From NCBI RefSeq assembly GCF_041102775.1, contig NZ_JBGCUO010000001.1:1240001-1304000 (forward strand): DNA of 64,000 nt, in the 5' to 3' direction. Both the position numbers and the translations under genes were made by a program. The stretch is from Alcanivorax sp. REN37. GTDB lineage: Bacteria > Pseudomonadota > Gammaproteobacteria > Pseudomonadales > Alcanivoracaceae. The notes under the pieces are model-generated. The model was given only the letters and a program-made list of their open reading frames with translations, did no database searches and was not told the origin of the DNA. Shown in pieces: positions 58,168 through 64,000 of the stretch (the stretch's first letter is position 1; the number at the start of each line of letters is the position of its first letter).

Positions 58168-58314
58168 GCCTATTCGCAGTCTTAGTAGCCGCTCCGGAAT
58201 TATTGCAGACAGCTGTGGCCTCTTTGCCAAAGCAGGGAGCGCGATAGCGTCGAAGTCCCGTCTTGCTGACCCTACCTATCATTGGTATTCGAGAGCGCAT
58301 CAGCCGCAGCCCCC

Positions 58315-58737
58315 TCACGCTCTCGGCAACACAAACACCCGATCAAACAGCAGCGTAAACACGAAGGTGTAGACGAAGAAAAACAGCAAAATCGCTGCTT
58401 CCATTTTGAACGCCATCCAAGGCCCCACCGCGTACCACCACATGTAAAGCGGAATGGTGAACAGGAACAGGCCGACTTCGAATCCGGTGGCATGCACCAG
58501 GCGCACTTTCAGTGTGCGCTCGCGGATCAGGCTGCGTCGCTCCCAAGCTTCGAACAGCGAGTTGAAGGCAAAATTCCACACCAAGGCGATCACGGACACC
58601 GCAATGGCCACCGGCACAGAGTCCGAGGCCGCACCGCCGCTGAACATCATCAGCAGCGCGGTGGAGAGGGGAATGGCAAACAGTTCAAACAGCAGGATAT
58701 AAACGAAACGCCGGGTAACCGGCTGCAGCAGGATCAT
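58315..58737 (-). CDS. PACE-family efflux transporter (bacterial transmembrane pair protein)
   Basis: PACE proteins such as AceI export biguanides like chlorhexidine, or polyamines, with proton exchange. The 140-residue product has four helices in two tandem BTP modules: RRFVYILLFELFAIPLSTAL (with the conserved Glu), AIAVSVIALVWNFAFNSLFE, then LVHATGFEVGLFLFTIPLYM and AILLFFFVYTFVFTLLFDRVF. Both modules end with a W-N-F/F-F-type and E/D-R pattern. ATG 58737 is chosen; the open frame continues upstream into unrelated sequence to 59274. Confidence 0.85.
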   Translation of the reverse strand: MILLQPVTRRFVYILLFELFAIPLSTALLMMFSGGAASDSVPVAIAVSVIALVWNFAFNSLFEAWERRSLIRERTLKVRLVHATGFEVGLFLFTIPLYMWWYAVGPWMAFKMEAAILLFFFVYTFVFTLLFDRVFVLPRA

Positions 58738-58959
58738 TTTTGAACATCCGATTCGGCTGATTTGATGACAAATCCGGACCGCCCCGGTCTTCAAAAAAGA
58801 TGGCCTGCCTGCGGTTTCTGGCAGGAGGCCAATCTGCCCCGGGCCAACTGTTTCGGCAACCTTAGGCAGTAAAAACATGTAAAGGCTGGCCGTGACTGCG
58901 GTGCGTTTCCAGCACCGCTCGGCGGGGCACCTCCCGATTCGGCTGACTGTTCGGTTAGT

Positions 58960-59178
58960 GCGTGGCCTTGGCGCCGGGGGGGGGGGACCGTAGCAGTCCC
59001 GGGCGTCTGTTTGGCAGAAAAATTGCTCCGGGGAGTACCGTTGGCGCCAGCGTCGACTCTTTTTTGCGCGTTTTGCGTTGGTGCTCTTGATGCAGCACCT
59101 GTTCTGCTGCTCAGCCAGATGGTGGAGTGGGCAGGCGGCCAGTGCTGCGTACAGCTGGAGCACTGCGGTGACTTGCAT
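58960..59178 (-). pseudogene. Decayed copy of the small lipoprotein gene at 60110-60427
   Basis: On the minus strand from ATG 59178 it reads MQVTAVLQLYAALAACPLHH, a lipobox-like LAAC, then EQQNRCC and SPEQFFCQTDARDCYG. The other copy reads TPEQFFCHPDAQGGYDSPSC and MQQNSERAE. DNA identity is also clear at 59001-59030 and 60202-60233 (GGGCGTCTG...TGGCAGAA...AATTGCTC). This copy lacks a stop in frame after the motif and continues past a run of 11 G into unrelated sequence, so it looks decayed. Confidence 0.5.
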
Positions 59179-59236
59179 GCAGCAGTGCCGACTGCCACAC
59201 TGGCCGCCCTGCAAAATACAACCCGTTGGTGGTTCC

Positions 59237-59419
59237 ATGAAACGGCATCTGTCTCGCGAAGAGGTCTCGTTCAAGGTCGATCAAGCCATTGGCTCTCTGG
59301 CCATTGAGAACGTGGTTGTGTCCAAGCGTACCCGCATCACTATGCTCGCTATCGCGTCCGGTCGGATGCCTGTTGATAAGGCAGTAGACCGAGTTATTCA
59401 GCGATACCTCCCAGCCTGA
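59237..59419 (+). CDS. VbhA-type antitoxin of Fic toxin
   Basis: The 60-residue product begins MKRHLSREEVSFKVDQAIGS and contains SLAIEN, which fits the class I Fic inhibitory motif (S/T)xxxE(G/N): the Glu would point into the Fic active site and block ATP binding. The rest (TRITMLAIASGRMPVDKAVD) is helical. ATG 59237 follows GGTGG. The fic gene begins 10 bp after its stop, as in vbhA-vbhT and related pairs. Confidence 0.8.
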   Translation: MKRHLSREEVSFKVDQAIGSLAIENVVVSKRTRITMLAIASGRMPVDKAVDRVIQRYLPA

Positions 59420-59429
59420 ACCGTCTTCG

Positions 59430-60047
59430 ATGACGGGCTATGAGCACTACGATCATGAGCAGGATGAAGATCCATACCTGATTCCTGGTTCTATGTGCCT
59501 GCGCAACAAGCTCTGTATCACTGATACCCAAACATTGATGGCGGTAGAAGCTGAAATTTCTTCGCTGCTGATGGCGGGGTTGGTTTCCGATCCTGTGGAG
59601 GCAAGCTTCGATTTGGCCCATTTGTGCAGAATCCATGAGGCCTTGTTTTCACCGGTCTATGATTGGGCTGGGACGGTTCGGCAAACCGAAATCAGTAAGG
59701 GTGGAAGGCTTTTTCTTCCCTACCGGCTGATCGAAGAAAAAGCAGAGCAAGTATTTCAGGAACTCCATAGGGAGAACCTGCTTCGGGGACTCAAGCTTGA
59801 GGCGTTCGCCGAGAGAGCTGCGTACTACCTTGGCCGAATCAATGAACTCCACCCTTTCAGGGAGGGTAACGGCAGGACTCAGCGGGTTCTGTTTGATCAG
59901 CTGGCGGAGCTGTCAGGTTTCGTTTTTTGCTGGACTGCTGTATCGGCTAGCGCCATGGCGGAGGCATGTCGGTCTGCCAGAGGTGCTGACACTGATTATC
60001 AAGGTTTGCAGAGGATGCTGGGCATTATTCTGTCCAGCGCCAAGTGA
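59430..60047 (+). CDS. fic: Fic-family toxin (protein adenylyltransferase)
   Basis: Fic toxins transfer AMP from ATP to proteins; small bacterial FicT members inactivate DNA gyrase and topoisomerase IV. The 205-residue product has the full Fic motif HPFREGNGRTQR at residues 141-152 (catalytic His141, anion-binding loop GNGR) and the preceding flap VYDWAGTVRQTEISKGGRLF. It starts 10 bp after the VbhA-type antitoxin and has no other domain, so it is a self-contained toxin of the VbhT/FicT group. Confidence 0.92.
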   Translation: MTGYEHYDHEQDEDPYLIPGSMCLRNKLCITDTQTLMAVEAEISSLLMAGLVSDPVEASFDLAHLCRIHEALFSPVYDWAGTVRQTEISKGGRLFLPYRLIEEKAEQVFQELHRENLLRGLKLEAFAERAAYYLGRINELHPFREGNGRTQRVLFDQLAELSGFVFCWTAVSASAMAEACRSARGADTDYQGLQRMLGIILSSAK

Positions 60048-60109
60048 CTCCCGCCTTTGCTGATTGCTGTTACGCGCGCAGCTAAGCCTCCATTGCGGCA
60101 GCCTCAGCG

Positions 60110-60427
60110 CTAGTCCCGTTTTTGTCGAGCGCTGCGCTCCTCAGCAAGAGCGCTGCCATGGCGGGTCGCCTTCGCGCAGGAAGGGCTGTCATAGCCACCT
60201 TGGGCGTCTGGGTGGCAGAAGAATTGCTCGGGGGTCATCGGCGCTGTGGGCGCCAGTGCCGGATCTGATTGTCGGGCTGGGTATGGGCGCTCTTGTTGCA
60301 GTGCCCGTTCCGCCCGCTCGCTGTTCTGCTGCATTAGCGCTGTGGGGGACGTGGGCTGGGGGGCGGCGCAGGCAGAAAGGATGGCCAGTATCAGGGCTGG
60401 GGGCAGGTGGCGAAGAGGCATCGGCAT
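60110..60427 (-). CDS. Small putative lipoprotein
   Basis: The 105-residue product has a type II signal with LILAILSACAAP (lipobox LSAC) and a short mature part with a QQNSERAERALQQERPY helical segment and TPEQFFCHPDAQGGYDSPSC. I do not recognise a family. The mature part has two Cys that could form a disulfide. A related, decayed copy lies 1 kb away at 58960-59178, so the toxin-antitoxin pair sits between the two copies. Confidence 0.6.
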   Translation of the reverse strand: MPMPLRHLPPALILAILSACAAPQPTSPTALMQQNSERAERALQQERPYPARQSDPALAPTAPMTPEQFFCHPDAQGGYDSPSCAKATRHGSALAEERSARQKRD

Positions 60428-60544
60428 GTCAGGGCTCCAGCATCAGATTGCTGGGGTTGGAACGCATTTTGAGGAAAACGATCCCTCGATAATGGCGCGT
60501 TGTCACAGTGGCATCGTGGTGCAGGCATAACGAGCTGTGATCGT

Positions 60545-60570
60545 ATAAAGATAAAAAATATAGTCTTTAT
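60545..60570 (+). promoter_or_regulatory. Candidate HipB operator
   Basis: Perfect inverted repeat ATAAAGA-N12-TCTTTAT upstream of hipBA in very AT-rich DNA. HipB-type regulators bind such palindromes. Confidence 0.45.
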
Positions 60571-60614
60571 GGCGGATTAGGCGCACTAGAGATCTGTTTT
60601 ACTATCATTATTTT

Positions 60615-60641
60615 TTGATTTAAGGATATCTTTTCTATACA
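60615..60641 (+). promoter_or_regulatory. Possible promoter of hipBA
   Basis: TTGATT (60615-60620) and TATACA (60636-60641) have a 15-bp spacer, short but workable. The start would lie just ahead of the hipB ATG codons. Confidence 0.35.
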
Positions 60642-60655
60642 TTGTGGGCATTGCA

Positions 60656-61027
60656 ATGAATAGGGATGCGTTTCCTATGCGTTATGACGATCTTAATACC
60701 CTGCCGATCAAGGACGTCATGGCTCGCTTCGGCGCTCAGCTGGAGCGTTATCGGTTGTCGCGCAACCTGCGCCAAGAAGACGTTGCCCGTGCCGCCGGCG
60801 TCAGCCGTATGACCGTCAGCAAGCTGGAAAGTGGCGGCGGCACCTTGGAGACGTTGGTGCGGGTGCTGCGTGCGCTCGACATCGAAGAGCGCTTGTTACA
60901 GCTGGTGCCGGATGCCACCTTGAGCCCGCTGGACCCTCGCTCTGGCCAGGCCGCTGGCCGGCAGCGTGCGCGTCCGGTGGCGGCGCCGACGGCGGATCAG
61001 CCCTGGACCTGGGGGGATGAGTCATGA
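60656..61027 (+). CDS. hipB: HipB-type antitoxin / XRE-family regulator
   Basis: The 123-residue product has a Cro/C1-type helix-turn-helix (RFGAQLERYRLSRNLRQEDV, AAGVSRMTVSKLESGGGTLE) and a C-terminal Ala/Pro-rich tail. It binds the operator DNA and neutralises HipA. ATG 60656 is chosen; ATG 60677 is also possible and would give a longer leader. The stop overlaps the hipA start (ATGA), as expected for a coupled toxin-antitoxin operon. Confidence 0.85.
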   Translation: MNRDAFPMRYDDLNTLPIKDVMARFGAQLERYRLSRNLRQEDVARAAGVSRMTVSKLESGGGTLETLVRVLRALDIEERLLQLVPDATLSPLDPRSGQAAGRQRARPVAAPTADQPWTWGDES

Positions 61028-62322
61028 CCCGCGCCGAGGTCTGGCTGTGGGGGCGCCGCATCGGCGCGGTGGTCTGGGATGACGCTCGCGGCTACGGTGT
61101 GTTCGAGTATGACCCCGCCTTCCTGACTTCCGGCATCCAGCTAGCGCCCTTCACGTTGCCATTACGCGCTGGGGTATTCGATTTTCCGGCCTTGCCGCGC
61201 GACACGTTCAAGGGACTGCCCGGCCTGCTGGCGGATAGCCTGCCGGACAAGTTCGGCAACCTATTGATTGACCGCTGGCTGGCGCAGCAAGGCCGCTCGC
61301 CCGGCAGCATGAATCCGGTGGAGCGACTCTGCTACACCGGCACTCGCGGCATGGGCGCGCTGGAGTTCCAGCCAGCCCGGTTGAGTCGCGAAGCCGGCGC
61401 CGGCACGCTGGACATCGAGCAGCTGGTGAACTTGGCAGCGGATGTGCTGGCCGAGCGCGAGCATCTGTCCGGCCATCTTGGCCCGGATCACGATGACCGA
61501 GCGTTGGGGGAAATCCTTAAGGTGGGTACCTCGGCGGGCGGCGCGCGCGCCAAAGCAGTACTGGCGTGGAACCCCGTCACCGGGGAGTTCCGCTCCGGTC
61601 AGGTGGATACCCGCGCCGGTTTCGAGCACTGGCTGTTGAAGTTCGATGGGGTGTCTGGCAATGCGGACAAGGAGCTAGCCGATCCGCTGGGCTTCGGGCG
61701 CTTGGAATACGCCTGCTATCTGGCGGCCCTGCAGGCCGGGGTGTCGATGGCGCCAAGCCGCTTGTACGAGGAAGGCGGGCGGGCGCACTTCATGACCCGC
61801 CGCTTCGACCGCACTGCGGACGGTGGCAAGCTGCATATGCTGTCGCTGGGGGCGTTGCGACACTTTGACTTCAACCAGCCACGGGCCTACGCCTACGAGC
61901 AGGCGCTGGAGACCATCCGGTTGTTGGGGCTGGGGCAGGCGGCCATCGATGAACAGGTGCGGCGAGCGTTTCTCAATATCGTGTTGCGCAACCAAGATGA
62001 CCACGTCAAAAACATCGCATTCCTAATGAACCGGCGTGGGCAGTGGTCGCTGTCGCCGGCATTTGATGTGGTTTACGCCTGGAACCCGGATGGCGCCTGG
62101 ACCAGTCAGCACCAGATGTCTGTGAATGGCAAAACCACCGGCTTCGTGTTGGATGACCTATTGGCTTTCGGCCGCTTTGCCGACCTGAAGCCGGCACGGA
62201 CCCGGCAGATATTGGCGCAGGTGTGCGAGGCGGTAGGCAACTGGCGGCAACACGCCGAGACTGCCGGTGTGCCCGACGCGCTGGCGCAAGGTGCGCAGGC
62301 GGGGTTCAGGCTGAACTGGTAG
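61024..62322 (+). CDS. hipA: HipA-type toxin kinase
   Basis: HipA phosphorylates glutamyl-tRNA synthetase and related targets, halting translation and producing persisters. The 432-residue product has the N-terminal couple-HipA region (VWLWGRRIGAVVWDDARGYG, PDKFGNLLIDRWL, the VERLCYTGTRGMGALEF segment), the glycine-rich loop VGTSAGGARAKAVLAW, and the kinase catalytic residues in NQDDHVKNIAFL (N-x-D-x-H-x-K-N) plus the Mg site DVVYAWNPD. All key residues are present, so activity is likely. Confidence 0.92.
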   Translation: MTRAEVWLWGRRIGAVVWDDARGYGVFEYDPAFLTSGIQLAPFTLPLRAGVFDFPALPRDTFKGLPGLLADSLPDKFGNLLIDRWLAQQGRSPGSMNPVERLCYTGTRGMGALEFQPARLSREAGAGTLDIEQLVNLAADVLAEREHLSGHLGPDHDDRALGEILKVGTSAGGARAKAVLAWNPVTGEFRSGQVDTRAGFEHWLLKFDGVSGNADKELADPLGFGRLEYACYLAALQAGVSMAPSRLYEEGGRAHFMTRRFDRTADGGKLHMLSLGALRHFDFNQPRAYAYEQALETIRLLGLGQAAIDEQVRRAFLNIVLRNQDDHVKNIAFLMNRRGQWSLSPAFDVVYAWNPDGAWTSQHQMSVNGKTTGFVLDDLLAFGRFADLKPARTRQILAQVCEAVGNWRQHAETAGVPDALAQGAQAGFRLNW

Positions 62323-62432
62323 CCGTGGTCGGCGTGACTAGAAACCAGTAAAGGTAGCGTTGGCGAAGGTTGCTGGCCCACCGTTGGTGGAAAGCGGCCA
62401 GTCCGCTCCCCAAGCAGCGCAGCAACGATAAA

Positions 62433-62457
62433 GAAGCCGGATATTCCGGCTTTTTTT
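62433..62457 (+). terminator. Rho-independent terminator after hipA
   Basis: AAGCCGGA-TAT-TCCGGCTT with a T-run. Confidence 0.88.
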
Positions 62458-62894
62458 GCTTTCCCGTTCAGCCATTGCAAACCCACCTCTGGCCGCAGTC
62501 GAACGGCGCCACTCTGTGGAGGCGCTGTGTCTCCAAGGAAGCTAGCGTGGTGCCGCTGCCGGACATTTGGCCCCATAACTGGGCGGTGCCGTTGGCGCTT
62601 TCCTGTGTGCAGTTGCCGGGTGGCTCGGGCCGCCGGCGCAATGCGGATGTGCAACTAAAACAGCCGCCGGGGTTAACAGTGAGCTACAACGCACAGCCGC
62701 TGCAAAGCAGCGGCACGGGAACCACTGTGGTGCCTGTTTGTTGTGAGCAGATAGCGGATATAAAGCTGACAGCGCTGCCCAATAACGCTAGCCGGCAACG
62801 GCCAAGCGAGAGAGACGCCGGCGGTGTGGGGGCGGCGGGAATCAGTCGCACAGCCGGCGCCAATACCGCCGCCCCGCCGACACACCAAGCAAAA
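62458..62894. other. Intergenic region between hipA and the SfnB-like gene
   Basis: About 440 bp. A few open frames exist on both strands but none has a conserved motif. I see no element of note. Confidence 0.4.
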
Positions 62895-64000
62895 TCAGCT
62901 CCACGGATGCTGCGGCGGCGCCACGCCGTTGACCACATGGTTGCCGACAATGTGGTACTTCCAACGCACCGGATCATGCAGCGTGTGCACGCGCGCGTTA
63001 CGCCAGTGTCGGTCGAGGCCGTGTTCCTCCAACGTGGCGCGGGCGCCGGCCAGCTCGAACAGGCGATTGCTGGCTAGCAGCGCCACCTCAGTGGTCAGCA
63101 CTTTGGCTTCTGCGGTCAGCAGCGATGCTTGTGCCACGTTGTGCTGGTCGGGGTGCAGCAGCGCGTGATCGATGGCATCAGCCGCCAGATCAAGCACTGC
63201 TTCCGCTGCCCGCAGGCGGATATGGATGTCGCCAATTTGTTGCAGCAGGTAGGGATCATCGGTGGCTTTTTCCAACCCCGAATCGATCCACGGGCGGGTG
63301 TGGCGGCGCACGTAATCCAGCGTATCGTCCAGCGCGCCGCGGGCGAGGCCGGCGTCGATGGCGGCCTGAATGAACTGCGAGATGGCGCCGGCCGCGGTGG
63401 GGCGATCAAACGCCTTCCAGATCGGTACCACCTGTGCCGCGGGCACCCGTACTTGCTCCAACCGTACGGTGCCGCTGGCGGTGGTGCGCTGGCCGAAGCC
63501 GGACCAGTCATTGATCACCGTCAGGCCCGGAGTGTCGCGTGGCACCACCGCCAGATGCGGACGCCCGTCGCTGTCCACGGTGACGATCGGAATCCAGTGC
63601 GCCAGCAGCGCGCCGGTAGAAAAGAACTTCTCGCCATTCACCACATGGCCGCCGTCATCAGCGGCGGTGATCAGCGTTTTGAAATCCGCCACATGCTTGC
63701 CGCCGCGCTCCGAGAACGCATTGCCGAAGCGGGCGCCGGACAGCGCTAGATCAAAGAAGAAACGTTGCTGTGCCGGGCTGGCGTCCAGCGCCAGGTGGGC
63801 AAGGATGACGAAATGATTTTGCGGCAATTGCCCCAACGAGCCATCGGCAGCGGCAATGAGTTTGAACACCTGCGCCACGGTGCGATGGCTGGCACCGAGG
63901 CCGCCGTATTGGCGCGGCACCGTGATCGCCCACAGGCCGCTTTGCGAATAAGCGTACAGTTCTTCGATCGGCAGTCGCCGTTCGCGGTCACGCGCTACGG
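62895..64000 (-). CDS. SfnB-like acyl-CoA dehydrogenase-type flavin monooxygenase (5' end beyond window)
   Basis: The minus-strand frame runs from the right edge (first complete codon 63998-63996) for 368 codons including the stop. It has the fold pattern of acyl-CoA dehydrogenases that work as FMN-dependent monooxygenases: GLWAITVPRQYGGLG, FGNAFSERGGKHV, GEKFFSTGALLAHWIPIV, DWSGFGQRTTASGTVRLEQV, YVRRHTRPWIDSG and DPVRWKYHIVGNHVVNG. This is typical of the SfnB/DszC group, which act in desulfurisation or sulfonate use. The N-terminus is missing. Confidence 0.75.
   Translation of the reverse strand, partial: VARDRERRLPIEELYAYSQSGLWAITVPRQYGGLGASHRTVAQVFKLIAAADGSLGQLPQNHFVILAHLALDASPAQQRFFFDLALSGARFGNAFSERGGKHVADFKTLITAADDGGHVVNGEKFFSTGALLAHWIPIVTVDSDGRPHLAVVPRDTPGLTVINDWSGFGQRTTASGTVRLEQVRVPAAQVVPIWKAFDRPTAAGAISQFIQAAIDAGLARGALDDTLDYVRRHTRPWIDSGLEKATDDPYLLQQIGDIHIRLRAAEAVLDLAADAIDHALLHPDQHNVAQASLLTAEAKVLTTEVALLASNRLFELAGARATLEEHGLDRHWRNARVHTLHDPVRWKYHIVGNHVVNGVAPPQHPWS

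Noticed and set aside
58315-59274. Single 319-codon frame joining lipoprotein-like sequence to the PACE protein
   Set aside because: The PACE family starts at 58737 and the upstream part resembles a different gene; the joint frame is accidental.
62370-63077. 235-codon + strand frame crossing the hipA terminator
   Set aside because: It runs through a terminator and into the antisense of the SfnB-like gene.

Overview
The window is chromosomal DNA of a high-GC marine-type gammaproteobacterium. The core block (pncC, recA, recX, alaS, lysC, csrA, tRNA-Ser) has the gene order of Pseudomonadales/Oceanospirillales. Together with a fatty-acid oxidation pair and the RfaH-controlled polysaccharide locus, it suggests an Alcanivorax-like genus. 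That placement is inference from gene order and protein style; there is no rRNA in the window.

Layout: (1) 0-7.2 kb, housekeeping: a truncated lipoprotein gene, pncC, recA behind a perfect LexA box, recX, alaS, lysC, csrA, tRNA-Ser(GCU). (2) 7.2-18.1 kb, mixed metabolism: a 3D-domain secreted protein, a RimK-like ATP-grasp enzyme, an MFS transporter with a 24-bp-repeat acidic tail, a small HhH protein, a two-domain glutaredoxin/GST-like protein, a TonB-dependent receptor behind a Fur-type promoter, and a thiolase/FadB beta-oxidation pair. (3) 18.1-26.3 kb, accessory: a lone transposase-derived HTH protein, meso-diaminopimelate dehydrogenase, an 8-bp-unit minisatellite of about 375 bp, a YeiH-type exporter, an MFS transporter, a SulP/DauA transporter and an unknown small protein.

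(4) 26.3-51.3 kb, a Wzx/Wzy-type capsule or exopolysaccharide locus: export genes (wzi, wza, wzb, wzc), the antiterminator rfaH, a MarR-type EPS regulator, a canonical ops element, then wecB, wecC, wzx, a pyruvyltransferase, wzy, glycosyltransferases, a decayed oxidoreductase, a heparinase-family protein, an epimerase, the initiating phosphoglycosyltransferase, a NeuD/PglD-like acetyltransferase and the precursor genes (phosphomannomutase, galU, pgi). RfaH from the first half probably acts on the ops site of the second half. Base composition falls sharply inside wecC (about 35.34 kb) and recovers at about 45.17 kb, outlining an exchangeable serotype cassette.

(5) 51.7-58.2 kb, six co-directional, tightly packed genes. 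All start with signal peptides and most are unrecognised; one combines FlgT/LPP20-like and CsgG/LpoB-like regions. This is the best candidate for an undescribed envelope system. (6) 58.3-64 kb, a defence/stress-type region: a PACE efflux protein, a VbhA-Fic toxin-antitoxin pair flanked by an intact and a decayed copy of a small lipoprotein gene, a HipBA pair with an operator-like inverted repeat, and the 3' part of an SfnB-like flavin monooxygenase running off the right edge.
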